Assembly (NCBI GenBank): GCA_025766275.1
Contig: JAFKAC010000016.1
Coordinates: 434,001 to 498,000, forward strand
Source of the DNA: Lactarius indigo
Taxonomy: Eukaryota > Basidiomycota > Agaricomycetes > Russulales > Russulaceae
Direction of reading: 5' to 3'
Length of the DNA: 64,000 bases
Part shown: piece after piece, positions 37,597 through 47,672 of the stretch
How the letters are laid out: each line of letters opens with the position of its first letter
How positions within the stretch are numbered: position 1 is the first letter of the stretch
Notes under the pieces: model-generated
Database searches by the model: none
What the model was told of the DNA's origin: nothing
The model's input: only the letters and a program-made list of their open reading frames with translations
Position numbers and translations under genes: made by a program

Positions 37597-39832
37597 ATGG
37601 CTCCACGCACCCACCGGTCTCACGTAGATCAGTCCGCAAATAGGGGCACAGAGAACGGAAACCAAGTCTCTTCTGAAAGTTCTACCCCCACCAATACAAG
37701 TACCCTAAAGCAAGTCGTCGCCCGAAAGGTTGTTCCCAATACTCAGCCCCAAGTCCAGCAACCAGGTAGGCCTGGAACTGCACGGAATTGGACCTTGCTC
37801 AAATTAGGATAAGCACGTGGGAAACGCACCTTTGCACAAAGCGATACCCCAAGTGATGCCCATAGCTCCACCTCCTTAGCAGTGGCCAACCCTGCAAAGA
37901 AAGCACGAAACATTGGTGAGTCTTTCTTGACTGTCGGTTGATAAAGATTGCACATACTCACCTATAATCTAAGGGCCTGCACATTGTCGCCCAATGCCTC
38001 TTGTCTTGCCCAGTGAGAGTGATATGGAAAGTCGGCAATCATCCAGCAATGGTGGTGCCATTGCCAACCAGCAGCACAGCGACAGTGCCGTTGTGAGAGG
38101 CAAGCGCGTTGAGTTGGAACGGGGTGAGTCGTTTGATTACAAATCATATTTGTATATGTTGTCACGAGTCAACAACGAAAATTTTCAGCGTCATCTTACT
38201 ACCCTGGCCGTGGCGACAACACCCATGTTCTTTCCTATCTTGACCGTGGAAATCGCACCGTTCATTCTCACGGCAAGGAGAAGGAAGACGACGACGACGA
38301 CGACGACGACGACGACAGCTCAGAAGCCGAAGAAGACTGGATAGACGAGACGACAGTTGAGCTCGCCACCAAACATCCTAACAAGTTTTCAGAGTCTATG
38401 GCACTCGAGGTAAGCATACAACGTTCAACACCTTCTGACTGATAAATACTGTTACAGCGGCCGTCGTGGCTTGGACCAGGTAATACTGAACCTGGTAATT
38501 CAGCCAACCAGAGTTCCCAAGCGTCTTTCAATGGCGTGGACAAGTTCACCGGACAAGGTGCCACACTTAGTTCAACCAGCCAGAGTTCCTGTTCGTCTCT
38601 CGATGGCGCCGACAGGCTTTCTCAACAGGGCGCCAGTCCGGGTAAGCAATTTCTTGTTTCTTAATCTCTAGTGGCTCGCGCTGACTTAAGTTGTTGCAGC
38701 TCCAATTCCGAAGGATTCAACGTCTGACCCGAACTCTTGGCCAGTTGAAACAGATCTGGTACTCAATGTGGGCTCGAATCGACTCATGCTAACCATCCAA
38801 CGTCCCATTGTCCGTGCTGTCATACAAGACGCAATCGAAAATCTTCGGGCCGCCTTGTTGTTCACCAATGCGTTCCCGGATGTCTGTGTTGCGCTGACAC
38901 TAATAAAGGACTGTCTTTTGACTGCCGCCAATCACCTCAAGCCTGGTGCTGCGGATATTCTCAAACGACTTAAGCGCGACCAAGATTACTTGTTGAAGAT
39001 CACACCTGTGGTAAGTGCTGTTTACTTATTACGATGACTTCGCTGACATGACTTCGCTGACAACACTTCATAGCCACGTGCTCGGATTTGCTTGATGCGA
39101 AGTGAAGTTAAGGACCGTTGCAACACCATTACAATGGGAGCGTTCCTTGCCTTTGGTTCGGCACTGGATATCATCGAATTTGTGCGGAAACAGTTGTCAC
39201 GCTATACTTACACTTTTCCAAATGCCCATATAGTAAGTCATAAAGTTTCTACAAGTCCCTTCTAATAATTTGTCAGGCCGCTCCAGGTGGACTCGTAGCA
39301 CGCAGGCGGCCATATCGAAACGATCGCATCATCACTCTTATCCAGGATATGTACTTCACCGGAGGGTCGGCGTCTTTTGCCAGGCGGTTTCAATATTTTT
39401 TCCCAACGTACGAATGCCGTGAAGGGATTATAAGCTATGAGGTTCCAACTGCAATGGTCGCCCTAGTTGCAACTGCGGTGAGTTTTTTTTTTTGTTCTCG
39501 GCTTTGTGTTGCGCTCACCCTATCTACTACTAGCTGTATGTGACACTCTATGAGTGGCGCACAGGAGAACAGCAAGTCACAGAATTCTCCGCAAATGCGT
39601 ACTTGGACGTATACAATGGCCACGTTAACACGTTAAACCATATTCGGAAAGAGCGTGAGGGTGCGTTTCACCTGATGATGGCTGACATCTATGCGTTGGC
39701 GAGGTAAGTTTTCATTTCATTATATGTAAATTGTAGCCCTGACTGGTCTGATATGGTAGCACACCCACCGGACAAGAACCGAACACTGGTGTTCCGATCG
39801 CTGAGCTCGATCTCGACGAACTTGACGAATGA
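37597..39832 (+). CDS. DUF6532-type protein encoded by the Plavaka element
   Basis: Companion gene of the transposon. About nine exons with GT-AG introns can be followed: 37597-37764, 37814-37915, 37974-38123, then from about 38189, 38459, 38700, 39074, 39277, 39534 and a short last exon ending at 39832. The N-terminal third is polar and disordered, with a run of about ten aspartates encoded by a GAC repeat (near 38288-38317). The C-terminal part has the family blocks LLFTNAFPDVCVALTLIKDC, ALDIIEFVRKQLSRYTYTFP, FARRFQYFFPTYECREG and PTAMVALVATA followed by LYVTLYEWRTGEQQVTEFSA. Proteins of this type are widespread in Agaricomycetes; their role is unknown. Its place inside an intact transposon suggests an accessory role in transposition. 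Confidence 0.7.
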
Positions 39833-40285
39833 TACTGTTTTGTCAAGGCTTCAACGCCTCTTCAAGCTGGTACCACTGTGAGTTGCTAGTATAGATTTAA
39901 ATATTGGGCTGACCAGACCCCCTAGTTAACAGTGTTCCTGATACCACTTCTCCCTCGCGTGCTACGTTGTCTATATCACTCATTTGATCTTTTTTTGTGC
40001 CCGACACAACAGAAAAAAAAAAAAAAGTTTTGTTCCGTTCGATTACTTATTTCTCGACGCTCTTTTCTGGTTTTGGTTATCTCGTAATCTCCTCGTAATC
40101 CTCCCAACATTCATATAACGCTGAAACAGCTTTTGGACAATTTGTTAGTAGCCAGGTCATAATATACACGCTCTGGCTGATATTTTGGTGCAAATTATTA
40201 AAATTGAGATAGTCCCCAATAAATTATCAAGGGGACTAAGCAATGTGCGATAATTGACAATTACTGGTAATTATCGATAATTTGT
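39833..40285. other. Plavaka right subterminal region
   Basis: Non-coding end of the transposon, AT-rich, with repeated GATAATT / AATTATC motifs near 40240-40280 that mirror motifs at 34008-34140 inside the left end. Such subterminal repeats are usual transposase binding sites in CACTA-type elements. Confidence 0.6.
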
Positions 40286-40315
40286 CCTCGCTAGCGCGGG
40301 AGGTTTTTCCTGATG
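40286..40315 (-). repeat. Plavaka right terminal inverted repeat
   Basis: 30 bp, exact reverse complement of 33967-33996; followed by the second TT of the target duplication. Confidence 0.9.
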
Positions 40316-41130
40316 TTGCGAATACCTTGTCCGGGATGGCCCAGCTTCAATCACTTTCACTCCATTTTCTTCCCACCACCAATCGCATTACCTTTCCCCT
40401 ATGGTCCGGGGAACGCGTTATTCTTTCTGCTCTCACCCACCTTGATTTTCGAGGAAGCACCGAGTACTTGGAAGATCTTCTGGCCAGAATTGATGCCCCT
40501 CATCTCGGGGATATCGAAGTTACATTCCTCGATGAGCCCATCTTCAGTGTTTCAAGTCCTCGCGAATTCCGGATGGAAATGCAGAAGTCACATCGCCGAG
40601 CCGATATTCTATTCTCCGAGCATTCCGTCTCCATCTCCTTAAGCCAGTCAGCTCCTACGCGCCTTAAATTGCAAATATTTTGCGAGGCGTTAGGCCGGCA
40701 GCTGCCCTCCATAGTTCAAGTCTGCAGTCGCTTTTCCTCTTTCTTTTTCTGTGTGGAAGATCTACACATCAATACGACACGATTACCAAGTCGGCAAGTT
40801 GGCGCTGAACAATGGCTAGAGCTTATTCGCTCATTCGAAAGCACAAAGTGGTTTCATGTAGCCGGCGACCAGTCAGCAAGCATTGTGCTTGCCTTGCAGC
40901 CTTCGAAGAGGCGTGAAGCTGTGTTACCTGCCCTACACAAGCTTTACGTACCGCAGTCTGGGCCACATCACGCGCATTCGAGTCTGAAGGAGGCTGTAGT
41001 GTCATTCGTACACTCACACTGGCTCTCGGGCCATTTCATAGCGGTGGAATATGAACGACTAGTTGGTCAAACAGGTTCGGCATACGCCCGGCGACAGCAC
41101 CACACGCTAACTTTATCTTTATTTGAGTAG

Positions 41131-42488
41131 GACCCTTTTCTCAGCACGTGATGTTTGAGACGCTCTCCAACGATGTTCTCCTGAACATATTTCGTCATTA
41201 CCTGAATGCCTCTCCGCGAATTTGGTCTATTCTTATACATGTATGCCGACGATGGCGACAGATCGTCTTTGAATCCCCTCTGAGTCTAGATCTTCGACTC
41301 TATTGCACGTACGGAACACCTGTCTCCAGGACTCTAGATTGCTGGCCGGCCCTGCCTATCATCGTACAGTACGGCGGGTCTCCAACTCTCAATCCTCCTA
41401 CTCCTGAGGACGAGAAAAATATCGTGGCCGCATTTAAGCACTCTGATCGTGTAGGGTCCATCGGCCTTACGATCACAACCTCTCTTCTGGCAAAGTTATC
41501 CGCCATCGAAAAGCCGTTTTCGACATTAGAAGAGCTCATCCTCCGATCTCTGGATAACGTCCAGCTGACCCTCCCCAGTACCCTTCAGTGGGGTACACGC
41601 CTGCGTCGTCTCCATTCAACCCGAATAGCCTTTCCCGCACTCCCGCAGCTACTTTCTTCTTCAGGGAACCTTGTAGATCTTCGGCTTCACGAAATCCCAA
41701 GTAGTGGGTATATTTCGCCCAAAGCGTTGGCAAATGCGTTGACCTGGATGGCTCAACTTCAATCCTTTTCGCTCCATTTCCTTTCTCCCGCCTCCCGCCC
41801 TAGTCACACTGGTATATCTCCATTGCCTGGGGAACGTGGTATGCTTCCCGCTCTTTCCCGCTTCAAATTTCACGGAACCAGCGAGTATTTAAACGACCTT
41901 GTGACCCGAATCGATGCTCCTCGTCTCGAGGATATCGAAGTCAAGTTCTTCAACCAACTCATCTTCCACGTTTCACAACTCAGCTGCTTCATCGATCGGA
42001 TAGAAATGCAGAAGTCACACCGCCGAGCAGACATTCTATACTCCGAGCATGCTATCACCATCGCCTTTACCCAGCCAGAGGCCCATGTGCGCCTTACATT
42101 GGAGATATCCTGCGAGCAATCAGACTGGCAGTTGTCCTCCATGGCCCAAATTTGCGATCAATTTTCTTCTTCCAGTTTCCTTTTTGGTGTAGACGACCTA
42201 CGCATTAATACGACGCATCGGTCAAGTGGGCAGGATGATGCAGGCAGTGAACTCTGGCCGGAGCTTGTCCACCCGTTTAGTGGTGTTGAAAGGCTTTCCC
42301 TAGCTGGGAAATTCGCGACAAGAATTTTGCGTGCATTGCAAGCAGCCGACGAGGAAATGAGTCCTTTCCCCGCCCTGGAAAACCTCTACGTGCCAGATCC
42401 TGCGTCCTTCGCTTCTCTGGCCGCCATACATTCATTCGTCATTCCGCGCCAGCGCTCTGGCCGTCGCATAAATGTGGAGTATATGTAG
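41131..42488 (+). CDS. F-box/LRR-like gene, array copy G
   Basis: Intact frame to the stop at 42486-42488; the first ATG is 41151, giving 445 residues. F-box core: FETLSNDVLLNIFRHYLNAS with WSILIHVCRRWRQIVFESPL. Body: LDCWPALPIIVQYGGSPTLN, DRVGSIGLTITTSLLAKLSA, ANALTWMAQLQSFSLHFLSP and SSMAQICDQFSSSSFLFGVD, ending GRRINVEYM. It is the only undamaged copy. Unlike the others it has no exon 1 or 2 and no promoter space: only 20 bp separate the copy F stop from its ATG. The 41131 start assumes splicing from copy F (acceptor GAGTAG at 41125-41130). If not fused, it would need expression from within copy F. Confidence 0.85.
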
Positions 42489-43415
42489 AAGGTTATGGCA
42501 GCCCCGTGAAGGACCGGAGCACACGCGCGAAGGCGAACTAGGTGCGGAGAGCACTAGACAAACAAGTAAGACTGTCTAGGCGTAAGCAAACTGATAGGAA
42601 TAAAGTAACTAGTTATCTTACCTCAGGGATCGCGGGCAGAAGCGATCACTGAGGCATACGGAAATATCGTACGTGGTATATAAGTGCGCAGGCCCAGAAG
42701 AAACGCGGAGCATCGTAAAGTACCATATTCACATGAACATGAGTGGACTGTGATTCAGTGAGACGAGACGAGACGAGAAGTTAGTTCAGATCACCGCAAA
42801 GTAATTAATCAAACAAATAAGGGTATGATCGCCATCGCGAGCCACGCCGGCCTCGCGTGCGCTGAAATCTCAACAGTATACCGATGAAGATTCGCATGAG
42901 ACGAAGATCATCCAACCAATCTCAACAGCAGAACAACGAGAACTTGAAATTAACGATGACCGTAGCGCCAGCTCTACGGAACAGCAAAACCGGTATCAAT
43001 TAGAGTGCGAAAGAGAGTCCCATTTATTCGGTTTATCGTCCCCCCCCTTGGTTCACTTTTTCACCATGACAACCCCATGGTTCTCTATATAATTCTATAT
43101 AATCTACCCTGGAAACCCTGATATTTGGATTGTGCCCTCCCGTTCCTTCTATTCTTTATTCAGACGGTTGTGGTATTCAGTTAGCCATTGTACTCACCTC
43201 CCGCGTCGGGAGCATCTTGGAACTCCCTGCCACACTGACGCGGACTTGTCTTGAATATATTTTAATGCGTCGTGAGACTTCCCTGTGAGAAGTCCATAGA
43301 TGAAGTTGATTGTGTATTACGTCTGTCAATACGTTTGTGTCTCTGCGATTGTACTCTACGTGCTTGGACGCAATCCGGGTCGACGTGCATAGCTATAACC
43401 TTCACCGTGACCATC
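42489..43415. other. Intergenic after the F-box array
   Basis: No gene recognised. A GACGA microsatellite lies near 42761-42777 and TATA-like sequence (CTATATAATTCTATATAAT) near 43084-43102, which may serve the small two-exon gene at 43416 but is rather far upstream. Confidence 0.45.
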
Positions 43416-43751
43416 ATGTCACCTCGCTTCTTTACTGTTTGCGGCCAGACTCTGGAATACAATAGCAACATTTCTTTGATCCTCGATGACTTCGATGATA
43501 GGTCGCAAGTCGGTCATCCGACCTTGCAGTATAGTATGTTTGTTTTATGTTAATCCTTTTTCTTCTTGTCCCTGTCAGTACGCGATTCTGGTTTCGTACC
43601 TCTTAATTTTCATCGCGTTTTCGTTGTCGAAACAAACCTAGAAAGCGCGGTGGGAAGAAGGCCCAGTTTCACCCATACTGAAAACTGCTCTGTGCATTGC
43701 CCAAGAATTGCACTTTTCATGAAGCATGGGTCGGGTGTGTTGGGACAGTAA
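43416..43751 (+). CDS. Small two-exon gene, unknown family
   Basis: Exon 1 43416-43533 and exon 2 43579-43751 joined by a 45-nt GTATGT...TGTCAG intron give 96 codons and a stop at 43749-43751. Exon 1 begins MSPRFFTVCGQTLEYNSNIS; no signal peptide, membrane segment or known motif is visible. The tail of exon 2 falls in the segmental duplication and has a damaged counterpart at 31459-31560. Support is the clean intron with a matching phase; it could also be a chance ORF pair. Confidence 0.35.
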
Positions 43752-45490
43752 AATATATGCAGACTTGACCACACAACACTGCAGACCGAAGTGTTCCAAT
43801 AAATTAGGGGGGTATCAGACCTCTAGTACAGTAATATGAAGGTAGTTCTAAATTATGCTTTAAACACCAGGGGTAATAGAGAGGGGAGAGAGGTGACGAT
43901 GCTGAGTAACGAGCGTGCACGATGTGCAGTAACGTAACCAACTAAAAGTCAAAAGTCTGAGCAGCATGAACGGACGATGACGAAACAGAAAAATAAGCTA
44001 TGCAGAGAGAGGACACATGCATAATACAGTACATCCCGCACCGACAACGGTTCGTGTATCTTGTTATGTCGCTACTCAGCGTGTCCCGTGCCGATCCCAG
44101 ACGTGCTGTTGGCTGTACGGCGTGTTGTGCGTCTCTTCGGCGCGATTGAGCTCTTGGGCGTATCGGCTCCCCCGAGGGAGGACTTGAGCGCCGGCACGAG
44201 AGTCCACTCGATCTCGCGCGAGCACCGTGCCGTCTTCACGCCAGAGCACCGCGACCATCTCGTGTATGCCGTAGCGCTCGACGAGCAGCGCACGATTCGG
44301 GTGGACGTTGCAAACTACACAAGGGATCCGGAAAAGGTTCAGCTTCACGACTGCCTTGATGTTGCTGAGCGTCTCCGTGACGCGCCGGAAGAACTGCGCT
44401 TTGGCGATGCCGATCGCGACTGGCTCGAGTCCCGGCAGATTTTGAGGAAAGGATCGAGCAGGTTCTCGAATGAGCCCGCTTTGGCGGAGACGGAGTACTT
44501 GAGGAGCGCGTCGAGCGACTTGGGCTTCGCTAGCTCGCCCTCTATTCGAGTTGTCTTCTGTCGAAGCCTTAAAAACGGGGGGGTTATCAATCGATGCTTT
44601 CGAACCACAGAAATCGGAACCATTGTCAGGAACGGCGTATTCACCATGCTAGAATAGACTCGAGAGCGCTCAATTGAAAGTAGGGACCCGTTAGAAGCCT
44701 GATGTACACCGCAAGACCATCGTGCTGCCGTAGCAACATCCGGCAGCTCTTCCCCGCGCTCATAAGGTTGCATAGAATAGAGGGGAAAGTGCCTGAGGAG
44801 GAAAGTCGACTCGATGACGTGCATCAGTAACGGTATTACGACGTACCATGGTGTGAGGTCCTCAACTCTGCTCCTTTGCTCGTCGAGGATTCAGGTCAGA
44901 ATCTAAATAGTATTTGCATTTTGCAGCACTTCGAGTAATATCCCATTCATCGACAGATGCTTGATCACCTTGAGCATGTCGACCAGGTACTCTGGCTTGA
45001 GGAATTCGCAAGCTCGCACAAATCCTGCAAGTGGCCCGTCTCTGTCAGTTGTACAGGTTCGATAGTGGGCAGCACGCACGTCGGACAATTTCCCGTGTGC
45101 CGAGCGCGTTGCGGACGTGGACGTCGGACTGGGGCGCTAGGTAGTAGACGAGAAGGATCTGGGTGACCTTGTGCTTCATGTCCGTCGCAGCCTCACTGTG
45201 ACTCGCCATTACGTTCAGAAGTGCGGATTACAGATCGAGTAGGCCGCCCATAATGAAGAGCCGGCAAAAATCACTCCTCGTGGAGGTCGGACTTTCCAGC
45301 TCGAACAGGCTCCCGATCCCATTGAACACGTGTACAATCAGCTCGCTCTGCTCTGCAAAGTCTTCACCGGGGAAGTTGATGGGGACATTCAACCCTCGAC
45401 ATCTTTTCATCGAAGGAGAAAGAGGTGGTAGAGAAGGTAAGGAAAATGATGAGATGGGGACGAAGATCCGGGACACAGAGAAACGACAGA
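43678..45490. repeat. Segmental duplication, right copy
   Basis: Counterpart of 31459-32890. It is the more complete copy, holding the full C-terminal end of the kinase-tail pseudogene (44072-44700) that the left copy has lost. Between the two duplicated segments lie F-box copies F and G, so a block that included F-box genes was probably duplicated. Confidence 0.65.
44072..45490 (-). pseudogene. SIN-pathway kinase C-terminal fragment, copy 2
   Basis: Decayed C-terminal helical region of a Cdc7/SepH-type septation kinase, the longer of two copies. In minus-strand order: SELIVHVFNGIGSLFELES (45350), RNALGTR-type block, EYLVDMLKVIKHLSMNGILL EVLQNANTI (45010-44905, written here in two parts), ELPDVATAARWSCGVHQAS, ELAKPKSLDALLKYSVSAKA, SFENLLDPFLKICR, then in another frame KLNLFRIPCVVCNVHPNRAL and a stop at 44072. 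Frame changes occur after FLKICR and elsewhere, and the region matching exon 44840-44900 is lost. No catalytic domain lies in the window. These fragments normally regulate septation through the SIN cascade; these copies are not expected to work. Confidence 0.6.
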
Positions 45491-45874
45491 GACAGTTTTG
45501 CCAGAAGCAGGCTGTTACAGTTCGCTCCAAAAAAGGAAGTGAAACAAGCACTGCCCTGCCACTGTCTCAGACTCCTTCCCGTTTCGATGCTCCGCGTAAG
45601 AGGCTCCTAATCAATCACGTGTGCTTTCCCACACCCAACTTCCTTTTTTATCCCAACTTCAGCGCCTCGTTACGCTATGCACCGACTGGGGACACTTGTG
45701 TTGGCTTCTCCTGGGGCATGATGCATGGTGCTCTTTCGTGTTGATCTCTGTTTTTTTAAATTGTAAACGCGAGTGTCCGTATTCAGAAAATATAATAAAT
45801 TTATTGCTTACTTGACATTGGGATCAGCGCATGCATATGTGGTGTATACATCTTTGTTGCTGTGCCCTATTCCG
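45491..45874. other. Intergenic, left flank of the DUF6589-type gene
   Basis: No gene recognised; likely contains the promoter of the gene starting at 45875. Confidence 0.4.
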
Positions 45875-47138
45875 ATGGACAACCGAACAAACCCTGAACT
45901 CACTACTGTGCTCCAGTGTCTCTCCGACAATGGTTACTCAGTATTTTCTTTGTTCACCAGCGTTCTCTCATGGTGCGACCCAGATGATCTTATGGTTCAA
46001 TCAGCTTGGGAAGACTTGGAGCTTGATGCTGTCAACGTATGCGCTCGCCTTCTCAGTCACACCCCAACATCTGTGTCTGTGTCTGCATGGGCTCTCCAGG
46101 TCACACAGTCAATGCTACGGTCAGAGGTAGAAGAAATGACAAAAAAAAAGAACGGACTTCACTTCAGTGCGAGCACTGTGACAGTGGAACAAATTGAGCT
46201 CACTTTCATGCCTCAGCTTGCGGGGAAGTTGCGTCTACTGGCACCATCTCTATGGGGAGTTGTTTTCACTCTGCTTGGAGCACTTGATGAATGCCGCTCG
46301 TCTGTCATGGTCAACCCAAGCAACCTCAACCTGTCTGAGCTCTTTCAAATATCTGAGCAACTCCTGGGAGACCTTGGTGAAGACGACGCAGCCGACGAAA
46401 ACATAGATGCTGTTGGAGATGACAGTGACTCAGGTATCCAACAAGAGGATGAGAGGAGGCCTTGGAAGAGATCACGCAAGGACGTATCGGCACGGAACAC
46501 AGCTATTCGAGTCATTGTAAGTTACTACTATACCTCAGTTAATTAATACACATCATAGATGATATACTCATATGAACTACTTGGAATACTAGAAATCAGT
46601 TGTGTGCATCAGTATCATCCTACAGAGCGCGAACGAAAATTGTAATCACTTACAAGGGATTATTGGGATGTTTGTCCACTCTGCCAATGTACCTCAACGC
46701 ATCATATGGTGTAAAGGTCAGGCGATAGGGGCAATCCGGCTAAGTGTGCCGGTCAGGTGATAGGATCCGAAGGGCCGGTTCAATTGGCGACGAGAAAAGC
46801 GTGAAGTCAAAGGATGGTAGAGCATGAGCGAAGATTGACAAAGGTGAAGCAAGAGCTTTGCTTTGGAGGGGAATTCAAAGGCACATGAGAGGATTTTTTG
46901 AGAGAACAACTGGATAATGATTCTGGTACATGAGAGCGCGCTTTAATACAATGTAGCTACATTTTTTATAGAAACTAAAGTAAAGTATAGTAAAGAGAAT
47001 ACAAATATGCATGGGCCTTTTGCAGGCATGAAACAGGAGTCAAATAATGACGAAGTGATGTCAAGAGATGGAGTGGAAAGGGGGAACAACCCCTATGGAA
47101 CTGGAAACGTTTGAGTCAGAATGGATACGGAGACAGTG

Positions 47139-47653
47139 TGTTACGTTCCGACTCGAATGGACTGTACGACTCATACCCTTACTGTACCGGTTGTCACTAC
47201 GGCGGTAAGGTATATTAGTGACGGACTTACCTACGGTGATATGGAGATGTGATAGGAGATACGATACGATTGCTGACTGATGCCTGACGCCACTAGTACT
47301 GGTACTAGTAGTATTAGGGTTCGCGCTGTTTCTGCGACACGTTGGACGCTACTTACGGTGACTCATAGCAGCGCTTCAAAGCCTGCTCGTTCATGTATTT
47401 AAACCGTCTTGTGAAGACCAAGATACGCCATCTTGGTCTTCTTGAATCGTCACTTGTGTTTTCTTTCATTTCTCCTCAACTATCTATTCGTTCTAAGTCG
47501 CAACTACGAATCTCTGACTTGCCGGCGTACCTTTGCGTATTCACCAAGGCAAAAGGCTTGGACCTCCGTGTCTTCAAGTACCGAGACCTCGATATAGCTA
47601 AGTCGTTACCGCCCACCGAGCTCAAGTCGAGCTGACGTCGTGACGACGTTACA
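47139..47653 (+). repeat. 5' LTR of element 1
   Basis: 515 bp, TGTTACG...GTTACA. Contains TATTTAAA (47396-47403) and, 34 bp further, ATCTTGGTCTT (47430-47440), which would lie at or near the RNA start. An 11-bp inverted copy of that segment lies at 47414-47424, making a palindrome with a 5-nt loop. Confidence 0.95.
47396..47440 (+). promoter_or_regulatory. LTR promoter and self-primer segment
   Basis: TATA-like box TATTTAAA at 47396-47403, palindrome arms AAGACCAAGAT (47414-47424) and ATCTTGGTCTT (47430-47440). Transcription is predicted to start near 47430, so that the RNA 5' end would be complementary to the primer-binding site at 47656-47666. The same arrangement is kept in a diverged LTR at 56699-56743. 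Confidence 0.55.
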
Positions 47654-47655
47654 TT

Positions 47656-47666
47656 AAGACCAAGAT
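47656..47666 (+). other. Primer-binding site of element 1, self-priming type
   Basis: AAGACCAAGAT, two bases after the 5' LTR. It is exactly complementary, 11 of 11, to ATCTTGGTCTT at the predicted start of the element's own RNA, the layout of Tf1-like self-primed elements, and does not look like a usual tRNA 3' end complement. Confidence 0.6.
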
Positions 47667-47672
47667 ACCATC

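Larger units (their letters stand above)
33967..40315. mobile_element. Plavaka-type (CACTA-related) DNA transposon, complete
   Basis: A 6349-bp element inserted in F-box copy F. It has perfect 30-bp terminal inverted repeats (33967-33996 and 40286-40315, starting CATCAGGAAAAACC) and a 2-bp target duplication TT (33965-33966 / 40316-40317). Inside are two divergent-tail genes: a Plavaka transposase on the minus strand (37361-34458) and a DUF6532-type gene on the plus strand (37597-39832), starting 236 bp apart. Both have open exons and canonical introns. Perfect ends and intact genes suggest recent, possibly autonomous activity. Confidence 0.9.
33207..41130 (+). pseudogene. F-box/LRR-like gene, array copy F, split by a transposon
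   Basis: Exon 1 33207-33220, exon 2 33276-33334 and exon 3 from 33386 keep the array's intron phases. F-box core: IGKLSDEVLQKIFRYYLDAF with WPRLVHICRKWRHIVF. The frame runs intact to codon CTT at 33964-33966, where the Plavaka element begins. It resumes at GCG 40318 in the same frame (NTLSGMAQLQSLSLHFL) and is open to a stop at 41128-41130. Both halves are otherwise undamaged, so the insertion is recent compared with decay of the array. The last 56 bases (41075-41130) can also be read as an intron joining F to copy G. Confidence 0.85.

Noticed and set aside
38285..38317. GAC trinucleotide run
   Set aside because: Lies in an exon of the DUF6532-type gene in frame and encodes aspartates; a coding microsatellite rather than a separate feature.
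44061..44657. 198-codon plus-strand ORF
   Set aside because: Antisense to the kinase-tail pseudogene, whose conserved blocks are on the minus strand.
47393..47635. 80-codon ORF inside the LTR, repeated at 54733-54975
   Set aside because: Its ATG-like start lies upstream of the predicted RNA start, it begins in the TATA region, and it follows simply from the LTR being open in one frame; no independent support.
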